Below are positions 36,697 to 47,450 of a stretch of 64,000 bases of DNA, one piece after another. Each line of letters starts with the position of its first letter. Within the stretch, counting starts at the first letter, position 1. The stretch covers positions 36,460,028-36,524,027 of the forward strand of contig CM034607.1 in the NCBI GenBank assembly GCA_020091685.1, written 5' to 3'. Under the pieces are notes generated by a model. It was not told the DNA's origin and made no database searches. It saw only the letters and a list, made by a program, of their open reading frames with translations. This DNA comes from Lutjanus erythropterus (taxonomy: Eukaryota > Chordata > Actinopteri > Lutjaniformes > Lutjanidae). The position numbers were made by a program, and so were the translations under genes.

Positions 36697-37299
36697 ATGA
36701 TGGAGAAGTCCAGCAGCCAATACGACTCCTTCCTCTTCTGGAGGCAGCCAATCCCGGCCCTCGACCTGTCGGAGCTGGAGGACCTGGGACTGACCGACAC
36801 TCTGCCGGCCAATAGCGTCAAAGGAAAAGACAAGTCGTCCTCCCTGAGGAGTCAGGACGATGAGGTGAGGAGACAAGGGACACGTCCAAACTAGAGCTTG
36901 AGCTCCGTGCCCGAATCTGATGGGACCCGAGAGGACCCGAGTCTCAAGTCTTTGACAGGATTGATTGATTGATTGATCAGTTTGTCTTTATTTTAAATTA
37001 AAACAAGCACTTTGTCCAAAATCAGAAACACTTTTCAAACCTTAAAAACACCAAATGTAACTTTTTCAAGGATTTCCAGCCCCGTTCTGAACCCTGCTGG
37101 TAAAAAAAAACCCATTTAGTTTTCTTAACGTCTCTGTTTTTACAGTGTAGCAGTGAGACTGTGGACGCTAACGTCTCTGTCCATCTGTCTGTCTCTCTGT
37201 CCTCAGGCGTCCCTCTCTGAGTTCTCCTCCTTTAATTACTGGCGCGCTCCCCTCGCTGATGTCGACGCTCTGTTGGCCGACCTGAACCTGCTGCTCTGA
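36697..37299 (+). CDS. mllt11: MLLT11 (AF1q) transcriptional cofactor, two coding exons
   Basis: Exon A (36697-36864) encodes 56 residues beginning MMEKSSSQYDSFLFWRQPIP. Exon B (37207-37299) adds 30 residues and a TGA. The product is 86 aa; human AF1q is 90 aa. Donor GAG|GTGAGG and acceptor CCTCAG|GCG join in phase 0. Conserved family landmarks are SQYxSFLFWRxPIP, the leucine-rich LDLSELEDLGL (matching the reported nuclear export signal region) and a C-terminal FNYWRAP. AF1q is a small cofactor, expressed in neurons and haematopoietic cells and linked to TCF7/Wnt signalling, first found as an MLL fusion partner. As I recall, the human coding sequence lies in one exon, so the internal intron is notable. 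The two halves resemble each other (see findings). The 36689 acceptor gives an 8-base 5' leader in this exon. Position between CDC42SE1 and GABPB2 matches human. Confidence 0.93.
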
Positions 37300-37835
37300 A
37301 ACGCCTCGTCACGTGACCTCTGACCCCTGATCATCCTCACTGAGACTCACACTGACCCCAGATCAGATTTAAACCTCCTGTCTGACAAAAAACTAAACGA
37401 AAGGAGACTTTATGAAAGTTTCTGCATGTGAACCAGGTGGACAAAATAATAGGAACACAGTATTGATCCTTTTCTGATCGATCATGAAAAGATGTTTCTG
37501 TGAGAGACGTGACTTCTGATGGTTGAAGAAATGTTTGTCAGATCGATTGATTTATTTGATTGATTTGTTGATGAGGAGGTGATGCGTTCAAAGCCCTGAA
37601 AGATTTTATGTTTCCATTTGTGCCTTTTTGTTCTTTCATCCTGAGCTGCTTCATTAACTCATTATTTATTGATTGATTGATGTATTTATTAATTTCTTTC
37701 TCATCCTGTTTTACTGAGCGGGCCTCAAGCTGGAGCCACAGAGAGAAAACAACAGCTCACCTGTCCTGAACACACCTGAACACACCTGAACACACCTGAA
37801 CACCTGCCAACAATAAAGAACGTGTCTGTTTTTGA
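37300..37835 (+). terminator. mllt11: MLLT11 3' UTR with polyadenylation signal
   Basis: After the TGA a short 3' UTR runs to a canonical AATAAA at 37812-37817, followed by a T/G-rich stretch (GTGTCTGTTTTTG) typical of a cleavage region. Just before the signal is a short tandem repeat of the 10-mer CACACCTGAA (about 37768-37802). No further exon is apparent before 38800. Confidence 0.7.
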
Positions 37836-38829
37836 TCAAAATGTCTCATTTTTACTCACAAATTCAGATGTTTCTGTACATCTACAGGTTCATTTGCACA
37901 GAAAAGTAAAATGAAGAGAATTGTTTCCAATAATAAACAGATGAATAACTGAATTATTTAAATTTAGCTTTGATTTTCAGTAACTAATATTGTTTTAATG
38001 GAGTAATAATGATCCCACATTAAGAGAAATTAAATTATTGACTGAGACCAAAAAACACCAACAATAAGTTCCCTAGAAGAATAAACATGAAGAAAGATCG
38101 GTTTAAAACAAATCTTTATTTGTATTAATGCACAGAAGACAATTTTTGGTCACAGCGAGTTAAATAAAGAAATAAAAACAGAAGCAAAACAAGAATGAAT
38201 TCAGATTATAAGAAATGTTTAATTCTGTTTAAGTTTTATTGTATAAAGAAAAATAATTTACAAAAAAGAAATTTTAGAAAAAATCTAATAATCAAATCAA
38301 AATCATGAGTTTGTTCTGTCAACTCCTTTGCAGCCATAAAATAAAAAAACGTGAACATGTTTCACAGTAACTATCTATTGTAATGAAGAACACTTTATAG
38401 AAAACTAATTAAGATATATGTGGATGAAAAAATAAAAATAAATAAGCAGATAGAAATGTCCAATAATTCAGTGAACTGTCGTCTCATAAATGCAAAAAAA
38501 TTCAGGGTCGCCTCTGAAAAAAGGAATTTATTTATGTTTTAATTAAACAACAAATCAAACCATAAATAAATACATAAAACAATGTAATTCATTTAAAAAA
38601 AAGTTCATATTGCCAGAATTCACATCGGCTTATTGAGTAGAAACATTTTCCTGCTGGTTGCTGTCAGATTTTTAAAAAATGGCGGTTTTTATGAGGACAG
38701 TTTGTGTTTTTATTAATTCATATTTTAGCTTCAGTTCAACACATGACGACTGTTTATAAGAAGCGCGTTATTAACATGTGACTCAGTAACATTTATCAGA
38801 ATCGATCAGTTTGTTGTTATTGATCAGCT

Positions 38830-39053
38830 CAGGCTGGATTGGGTCTCCTCTCCCCGCTCCTTGCTCCTCTCAGCCCGCCCACAGGGAGGTGAACCGTCTG
38901 CTTCCTCCTCCGGTGTCGACCAGCCGCCATCTTTGTTCAGATTTAACACTAAAATAAGTCTTTTTAAAAACTCGTTCCCGGCAGGTGAACACCTGTCACA
39001 GTCTGACTCACGTCAGGAGACGTAAACACGCGAGAATCTACGAGCGCAGAAGG
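38830..39053 (+). promoter_or_regulatory. Candidate upstream promoter/first exon (GABPB2 side)
   Basis: A C/G-enriched island in AT-rich DNA contains clustered pyrimidine runs and a GCCGCCATCTTTG motif that looks like a YY1 site. It ends in a plausible donor (GCAGAAG then GTAAAAAC) at 39054. It could be an alternative first exon of GABPB2, about 1.4 kb upstream of the stronger candidate, or an unannotated non-coding transcript. No ORF of note is present. Confidence 0.35.
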
Positions 39054-40339
39054 TAAAAACACGATTTAATTTAACTTGTTAGCAGACTGCATAAACACAG
39101 GCTAACGGCTAACAGCTAGCTGGTAAATAACAGCGTCAACGAGGACGGCACTTCCTGTCAAGACTTTCAACATAAAAGGCTGACTGACGAACTGTCGTGA
39201 GGGGAACATCAAATGGAGACTATATTAGAAAACTACCACTCAAATTATTTGTTTATACATTAACTTAAATTATTTAACACACTTCTGTTGTCTGAATCAA
39301 TCCTTAATATCTTGACTTTGAATTATGAGTTTGGTTTTACACAATTTTACAAACATTAGCCACCAAGATTTACAATATATGAGTGATCGACCAATTATTG
39401 ACCTGATAAATTAGAAGATATGATGTTCAGCATTTTTATGATAACTGGAATCATCAATGAGATAAATATTAATTTTAAACATACAATTCTTATCAAAAAA
39501 CAATCAGAGGTTTTACGGGCAAGTTTGTGTTAAATTAACATTTTGACACCAAGACATTTTACTTTTTCATTGTTTCCGCAAATGTTTATTTGATCCAATT
39601 ATAGGTTATTGGATTCCTTGATTACAAACGTATTGAGTGATTCCTAATATCTATATTTCTCAGACAATGTTATGTTTTCTTCATTTTAAGATCTCTTAAT
39701 CAGAGCTCAAACAATCAGAGTCCCAGAAAATTAATTACGATAATAAATAAAACATTATAAACATTATGAATGAAACATTTCAGTTGCTTGTCACAAATTT
39801 TAATATAAGCCAGTTGTGCGCAATGACTGAATATCTCCCAAGTTTTAGATCTAAATGTGTCAGTGTCTGTATTTTTTCCTGGTTTTAAAGGCTGCATTAC
39901 ATTAGTGTGTGATGTAGAGTGATGTAATTTTCTGATTGTTCTTGCTGTTGTATTAATTATCCTACCTCACGTACACATTATTTCCACATCACTAATATTT
40001 ATCACAGACCTCAACATTTATATTGTGTGAATGCACCACTAATTATCCAAACAATACTGTTGCCATATACATGAATACTGATTAAAGTTTTGTTCAAAAC
40101 AGTATCATAATATTTGATTTTGTCCATTTTTGGTCAAACCGTACAATTACATGTTGTACCAGGCAGGCTACACTTTATGCTCTTATTTTGAAGGTTACAG
40201 CCACAACATCCGGCTGTGCAGTGCCTGCCTCGTTCTGACTTTGTGCAGTAAACAAGCAGCTGAAGGATCCAGCCGAGCCGCAGTGCGGACTAATGTTCAT
40301 GTTTATCAAACTGTGAATTAAAGCTTTTACTTTACTGAC

Positions 40340-40471
40340 CTGTTTCTTCTAAACGCGGAGTGACAACAGCGCGCAGACGCTTCACACGCGGAGGAATTTG
40401 TTGTGTTTAGCCAGCTAGCGTGCTAACATTAGCAGAGAGGAGCTCCGCTGGCTCCTACAAACCTGGACACG
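40340..40471 (+). other. gabpb2: GABPB2 non-coding exon 1 (candidate) and core promoter
   Basis: A local rise in CpG is visible here (GCGCGCAGACGC, ACACGCGGAGG). It ends in a near-consensus donor, GACACG|GTGAGTA, at 40471. The next acceptor downstream in a matching position is at 43469-43470, directly before the GABPB2 ATG, so this is the best first exon. The CpG-rich DNA continues to about 40960 and includes several ETS core motifs, described in findings. The transcription start is not defined by sequence. Confidence 0.55.
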
Positions 40472-41197
40472 GTGAGTATTCTGCTCCGCCGTCCTGTGGA
40501 GGATAAAGAGACTCATTTGTTCTTCATAATATGTTATAGATTCATCAGAATAACCCGCCATGTTGGAGGTTTCATGAGTCGAACCTGCTGTTCGCTGTTT
40601 GTCGGTGCCCGCTCGATGAATGCTAGTTAACCGGATGTGGAAGTAGTTTTTTCTCCGCGTGTAAAATAGGAAATTTCTGTGTGACTTCCCCCGGAAAACC
40701 AACAACTTAATATCAAACGGTTTCCTGTCCGTGTGTGTGTAAAGGTTCTGCTGGAGCAGGTTCTGGTGTTTAACTGGTTTTTAACTGGGAGATGAGAGCA
40801 GGCGGAGGGAGACGGGGGGACGTGGCACATGGCGGACTCTTTCTGTCCATGAAGGCGCGTAAAATGGCTCCTCGGCCGCGGACTGAAAACCTTCGTCCTT
40901 CCCCGCTGTTTCTCAGTCATGGTGCTGTGTGACTCCGCGGGGTCCATTATCGGACAGAGTGTAACGGCTAACTTCACTAGCTTCAGATACTTCTCCAGTA
41001 AAATAAAGCCAGTGTTCCCAGTTCAACTACATACATACCACTAGCACCAGTGTTACACGGTTAAAATAAAACAGTGTTTGGTTATTTATCAGCTACTTGT
41101 TAAATGTTTCTTTTGTTTAGTTTCATTTTAGGGCTTTTAGCGCCCAAAACACTCTGTTAGTTTGATTCCATTATCGGACACGTGTTGTTCTGACACG

Positions 41198-41830
41198 GTT
41201 AAAGGGATAGTTCGGATTTTTTTGAAATGGGGTTTGAATTCTCTCATCACATCTATTACATTTAGTGGTGAAAAGTACTTTTAATTAACAATGACACTTA
41301 AAGGGACAGTTCGTGTTATTTGAAGTGTGGTTGCATGAGGTTCTTTACAGTCGGTGTGTTACCTACAGTAGATGGAAGTCGACACGCCTCCAGTTTGGAG
41401 AAACAGCAGGAGTACCTGTGTAGGAAGCTAAGTAATGTCCTGCTGTGGACAGGGTCAACGGCAACACGTATATAAACACTTAAAAAATCAACATTAGCTT
41501 GAGTGAGTGTATGTGATATTTAGAATAATGTCACCTCTTTACCAGACAGACTTTTCTGACAGGAAACCACCGTTATATCGCTCTCTACAAACCAACCAAA
41601 CTCTGTTGATGAAGTCAGTCATTTTAGCTCACAGAACATAGGAGTTGTTGGTCTTCTGCTGCCTTCATCTGTTAGTGTGTTCGTGTGACTTCAGTGAATC
41701 TGAAGAACTTTGTTCTCTAAACATGACTGTCATTATTATTATGATGGTTACTGTGTGACTTCAGTGTTTTAAAGTGTTAATTAAGATTCATTGAAGTCAC
41801 ATTTTTACACAGAGAAGACACAGTGACGAA
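41198..41830. mobile_element. TTAAAGGGATAGTTCGG elements (nested copies), foldback copy C
   Basis: Two left termini occur about 100 bp apart (41198 and about 41300). They are followed by the known fish block with 'CCTACAGTAGATGG', 'CACGCCTCCAGTTTGG' and 'AATGTCCTGCTGTGGACAGG', then the left foldback arm (41543-41650). The right arm and terminus are missing or degraded, so the element is truncated. Confidence 0.7.
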
Positions 41831-43361
41831 CAACAGCCGTCGTGGATGTTGTCAGTTTAATAAGAGGAGTCACCTTTACAGCACCAGCTTTTATCCTGTG
41901 GCCTCATGGTTGCTGCATGATTTGTAAATGCAAATTCACCAAATACTGCAAATCCTCGGTTCATACTTTTGAAATTTGCACTGTGAACATTTGGATAATT
42001 TTTAGTCAATATGCTGCAAATTCCATGCAGCACTTGAAATTTAGGACGTCTTGGGGACGATGGAAATCATCTGGGACACAAAGACACTGTGTCTGGAAAA
42101 CAGGAGAGAAACTTGTCTTTACAAATTAAGTTATTACATTTATGGGTCAAGCACAAATGTGCGTAGTCATTTTGCAGTTATTTTGACTGAAATTGAGATA
42201 TGTGAGATGATTAGTGGAAATGATCAGTTTTGCGTCACAATTTTCATTTTCAAAAAAAAAAAAGTATTAAAATGGTGATGATGTGATATTTATTGAGGTC
42301 TGAACCAAACAAACATGTTTTCTTTCATCTGAAGAACAAAGATTTTTAGTCCAGAACATCTCTGCAGCTCTACAGAACCTCATTATAATGATGTTTTCTC
42401 ACTTTTTCTCTTTATCAAAACATTGTGATTTGGTTCTGATTCTGTGATTTTGATATTGCACTCGGACATATTTTGATTTAGATAATGGAGCGATTAATTG
42501 TGCAGCCCTGTTCCACCACTAATCATATCACACTCAGTCAAAATCATCACAGTCTGGTTTTGTTTACTGTATCTTGCAGCCATATTTAGAATTTAGAGAA
42601 ATAATTTTAGGAGAAATGTGTTTTTCAGTCTGGGACGGTTGAAAGTAAAATTCAGGACACAGACGTAAAAAAAAGTTAATATCAGCTCTGATCCCATCAT
42701 TTTTTTTTAATAACTGTTTACATTTTAAAACACAAAGTTCACATCTTTTACATTTATATTTTATCTATATATGATTATTGACTTTTACGATACCTGTTAG
42801 TACTTCTGGTTCCAAATTAGGCCTCAACGATAAAAACCTATCACAGTAGTGAAGTTTCATATCAGTTGATATCAATACTTATTGATCGTGTAGGTTGTGA
42901 CTGAAGACATGTTGTGAACTCGAAGGAGTGGAAGCAGCTGAAGTGATAAAATGAGTAAATATCACAATATTTTTGACCAAATACCTCAATATTACAGCAA
43001 TAATGTAGAAGTGACTGTTGGTGTTTTCACCGAACATTAATACAGTGAGATTTTTTGATAAATAATCATCAGTAATGTGAATATAATGACTAAGAGGGTG
43101 ACGACAAGTAGGCAAAGTTCAGAAAGTTACATCACTTTACTGTATGCAGCCTTAAAAACCATGAAAAACACAACACAACATATTATGATATAACAATATG
43201 CAGAATCTGTCACAACATCTAGTCTTATATAATAAAACATAAATAATATAATATTGATATATTACCCAGCTCTGTTCCAAACTCTAAATTTCATCTGTTG
43301 TCTTGTTGCCAGATGTTAAATTAACCATTAAAATAAAGAAATGAGCTCATAAACAGAAGTG

Positions 43362-43362
43362 T

Positions 43363-43403
<41 letters not shown>
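43362..43403 (+). repeat. (GT)n microsatellite
   Basis: About 20 GT units, ending about 68 bases before the acceptor of the first GABPB2 coding exon. Confidence 0.9.
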
Positions 43404-43406
<3 letters not shown>

Positions 43407-43470
43407 ATAAAGTGTGATGTGAAGCTGCAGTGTTTGTGTTTATTAAAACCTGAATGTTTGTGTGTGTCAG

Positions 43471-45050
43471 ATGTCGTTGGTGGACCTGGGGAAGCGCCTG
43501 CTGGAGGCGGCTCGTAAAGGTCAAGACGATGAGGTCAGAAACCTGATGGCCAACGGAGCGCCGTTCACCACCGACTGGGTGAGACTCAAACCTCCGTCTG
43601 TTAGTGATTCTGCAGGAGTCAGATGGTTTCATTTTGTTTCCCACAATAAAAACAGTTTAACGATAAATACGATTCTTTAATCAGCTGATGACAAAACAAA
43701 CATCCCGTCACTCATATTCTGTATTTATTTCATCTATAGAGTTTAGATCTACGGTGTCGTCATCTAATAGTTGAAGGGTTTGATTTATGGTTTCTGGAGT
43801 TGAAGCCTGGCTGAATATAAAGATGCCTGTCTTGTCTGTGTCCTGTAGCTGGGGACGTCCCCGCTCCACCTGGCCGCTCAGCACGGTCATTACTCCACCG
43901 CCGACGTCCTGCTGAGAGCCGGCGTCAGCAGAGACGCTCGCACCAAAGTGGACAGGACCCCGCTGCACATGGCCGCCGCAGAGGGACACACGGTCATCGT
44001 GGAGCTGCTGGTCCGGGTGAGAACAGTTAAATTCTGTATCTTTAATACTGTGAAACTCTGTCATTAATGATGAAAGACTTTTTATCCATCCAGCAGCTGC
44101 ACGTTGATCAAAGTCTAAAATCCACAAAAAACAAAATCACATTTTAAGTTCCTTCCTGACTTCACTGTGGCACACCGGGTTTTCACAGCTCCTTAAAGGA
44201 AAGGTCTGAAATCTAATAATCTGAATTTCAAGCCTTGAAAGATGAATAAAAAAGTTTTTTTTAGTGTTTATTATGGATATAAGTGAGGATTTATGAAACC
44301 TATTCATCACATTTTATCTGTTTTATGTTTTCATTAAAGTGAATTTTTTGTATATCTGAATAAAATCAAATCAAATATCTTTGATACACTTCAGTCCTGT
44401 GTTTAACTTTCCGTTTAACTTTCAGAGCGGCGCCGACATCAACGCTAAAGACATGCTGAAGATGACGGCTCTTCACTGGGCGGCGCAGCACGGTCATCAC
44501 GGCGTGGCCGAGACGCTCATCAAACACGGAGCCGACGTCCACGCACTCAGTAAGTTCGATAAGACGCCGTTTGACATCGCTGTGGACATCCAGAACACGG
44601 AGCTGATGCTGCTGCTGCAGGTGAGACAGAAACTGATGAAACACACAGACTGACCTCTGACCTTTGACCTGTGGAGTCGCTGTTAAATTAAAGATTAAAA
44701 GAATATTTTTATTTTAGTCCTTTTAAAGTGAGTTCACCCAAAAATGAACTTTCACTCAGTATCTCCTCACCCCTCTGCTGATGTGAGGATCTTTACAGCC
44801 GCAACATTAAAGTGATAAACACATTCATGCTTCAGAAATTATTATCCAGTAACATTTATTATTCTGAACATGTGTTAACGTTACCATGGAAATCTATGTC
44901 CAAATCAATATTCCAATTTATCAACAACTTTTTAAAGTTTGGTTCCTGTTTTGTTGTGACAGATGATTTAAACATTAATGTTGGACACCTTTGTTCCTCA
45001 GCAGCATCTGTAAAGTTTTTCTTACATTTGTTGTGTGTGTGTGTGTGTGT

Positions 45051-45095
<45 letters not shown>

Positions 45096-46637
45096 TGTGC
45101 GTGTGTGTGTGTCTGTGCGTGTGTGTGTGTGTCTGTGCGTGTGTGTGTGTCTGTGTCTCTGTGTGTGTCTGCGTGTGTGTGTGTCTGTGTGTCTGTGTGT
45201 CTGTGTGTCTGCGTGTCTGTGTGTGTGTGTGTGTGTGTCTGTGTGTCTGCGTGTGTGTGTGTGTGTGTCTGTGTGTCTGCGTGTCTGTGTGTGTGTGTGT
45301 GTGTGTGTGCGTGTGTGTGTGAAGGAGGGGATGCAGAACCAGGTGAACATGAACCAGGTGAGCATGAACCAGGTGAGCATGAACGTGGAGACGAGCACCA
45401 CCACCAACCAGCCACAGTTCATCATCCAGGGCATACCTGCCATCCAGGGGGGCGTGGTCAACCTGGCAGAGCTGCTCAACAAGGCCAACGCAGGTACACA
45501 CACCTGAAAACACTCACCTGAGCGCCTGAACATGTCCTGTGGAGGTGTGACGTTTGTCTCCGTGTGTCTCAGGTGACTCAGAGGAAGCGATGGCTGCCAG
45601 CGCTCTGGACTCCAACATCCAGCACGCCGCTGTCGTCAACGAGGGAGGTCAGAGGGTCATCACCATAGTAACGGACCAGCACGGTAACCTGCAGACCACA
45701 GGAGGGATGGCGCCGCCGTTCTTTGTCACCATGCAGCATGGACAGCAGAGTATGACACACACACTCACAAAAAAAAACTTCACTCAGCACTGACTGAGGC
45801 TCATCAATGCTGATGATCAGTAATCAATCTGTTTGATTGTTTTCAGTGTTAGCGGTGCCGGCCAACACGGTGACAGAGGAGGTGGTAACAGAGGAGCCAC
45901 AGCCTCCGCCCTCCAGGAAGAGGAAGCTGGAGGTGACCAACAATCACAATGATGCTGGAGAGACGGTGAGCAGGACCTTCCTCCTCCTCCTCCTCCTCTT
46001 CCTCCTCCTCTTCTTCTTTAGTTACACATTAAGTGACCAAGTCAGTTGTTCTACATGGTACCATTTTAGTATAATTTTGTAATCATAATTTTCACTAATA
46101 TTAGAACGTCAGAACAAAGGTGTTTACATAACGAAAAGCCTTTGTATGTTTCATCATATGAAAGTTGCCGACTTTGACGTTGACCTCTCCAATATGGCAG
46201 CCAGGCAGACACATGTTAAACTGTGAACACAGATTCAGTGTTTCTGTATTCATGTTCTTCGTCTCCTTCATCTTCTTCAGGAGTTGTTGCAGAGGCAGCT
46301 GCAGGAGGCCAACAGGAAGGCGCAGGAGTACCGGCAGCAGCTGCTGCGTAAAGAACAAGAAGCCGAGGAGTATCGCATCAAACTGGAGGCCATGGCTCAG
46401 AGTCAGGCCAACAGCACCAACGTCAACGCCGCCGCCACCAACGCTGCCGCCACCAACGCCGCCAGCCCCGAGGAGGTGGTGGGAGGAGAGGAGGACGAGG
46501 AGGAGGCAGCAGCTGGCATGGTGGAGGAGGAGGGAGAGATGGTGGTGCTACAGGAAGGCGGGATCATCATGGAAGGGGAGGAGGGTCAGGTGACACTGGT
46601 GGAGACGGGGGCAGAGACGACGGAGGTCAGCTCGTAA
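43471..46637 (+). CDS. gabpb2: GA-binding protein beta-2 subunit, complete, seven coding exons
   Basis: Coding exons: 43471-43578, 43849-44016, 44426-44620, 45325-45493, 45573-45749, 45847-45965, 46281-46637. All junctions are GT-AG and keep frame, giving 430 aa; human GABPB2 is about 448. Residues 1-157 are ankyrin repeats, nearly identical to human ([40 protein letters not shown]); they bind the ETS subunit GABPA. Residues 158-312 include [28 protein letters not shown] and a basic KRKRK-type stretch suited to nuclear import. Residues 313-350 ([20 protein letters not shown] and on) are the leucine-zipper region that drives the alpha2-beta2 tetramer. A long acidic tail ends in VSS, as in human GABPB2 and unlike GABPB1. 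The human segment around SVLATLAALAEA has no counterpart. Exon 4 follows a TG repeat. The neighbour MLLT11 confirms GABPB2 over GABPB1. Confidence 0.96.
45032..45322 (+). repeat. (GT)n/(TCTG) microsatellite abutting GABPB2 exon 4
   Basis: About 290 bases of GT with TCTG and GCGT interruptions. It runs to within two or three bases of the AG that starts exon 4, so it fills the place of the polypyrimidine tract. Confidence 0.95.
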
Positions 46638-46754
46638 CAGAGAGGGGGGAGGAGGAGGAGGAGGGGGTGACATGCCAACTAAAAGACAGATCATAACAGG
46701 AGGTGGTTGGTTTGACTCGCACTAATTTGCATCCCATTTAACGGGTGACTGGTT

Positions 46755-47450
46755 GAGTCATGTCCGGATGGCGTGCACCCTTTAAAATCCCAAAAGACAC
46801 CAGAGAGGAGAAATAAAATGGCTTCCCAAAAACAGCAGGAAGAGAAAGACAATTAAAAACAGGCTAATGAATTTAGTCATGCACCATTTGGAATCCCTGA
46901 AAGAGTCAATACAAACACTTCAGAAAGGGAACTAAAATGGATTCAACATAATAAGAGAAGGACAGATGGAGGCGTTTAGTCATGCACCATTTTGTATCCC
47001 TGAAAGGTTTTGGTGAGAACATGTTGGAGACGAGCAGCAGTGTCTTTTGGCTTCCCCAAAAAGATACTAGGAGGAAAACAGACTAAAGAAACACAATGGA
47101 GGAGTTTAGCTTCTCTGGAAAGACAACACAGTGGGAGAAAGACAAACTGATCAAGGCCTAAACATGACAGAGGAACTTAGTCATGCACCATTTTGTATTC
47201 CTGAAATATGTCATCATGACATGTCAGCGATGAGGACCAAAATGGCTTCCCCAAAAAGCCAGTAGCAAGACAGACAGAAAGACAGACTGAGTGAATATGG
47301 TGGAGTTTATTCATGCACCATTTTGAATCCCCAAAAGATTTCCAACATGTCAGAGAGGGAAACAAAATGGCTTCTCTGAACAGACAACACATAGGGAAGG
47401 GAAAAAAGAGACTAAACAAAGATAGTTTAAGTTGATGCCATTTTGAGTTC
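46755..47450 (+). repeat. 3' UTR minisatellite with paired CCATTTTG/CAAAATGG motifs
   Basis: Five or six diverged units, 100-200 bp apart. Each has a TTTAGTCATGCACCATTTTG-like start (about 46873, 46976, 47177, 47307; reduced at 47424) and most have a downstream AAAATGGCTTCCCCAAAA (about 46815, 47239, 47364; variant at 46932). It lies in the GABPB2 3' UTR. Confidence 0.65.

Larger units (their letters stand above)
40472..43470 (+). other. GABPB2 intron 1 with TTAA-type MITE copies
   Basis: Non-coding. The first 500 bases remain CpG-rich. At 41198 and again at about 41300, TTAAAGGGAYAGTTCG termini begin a fish piggyBac-like non-autonomous element, with one foldback arm at about 41543-41650. 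Near 42485-42510 is a terminus of the 'GCTGCAAC' MITE family (reading CGATTAATTGTGCAGCCCTG). A (GT)n tract at 43362-43403 lies about 68 bases before the coding acceptor. Confidence 0.55.
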
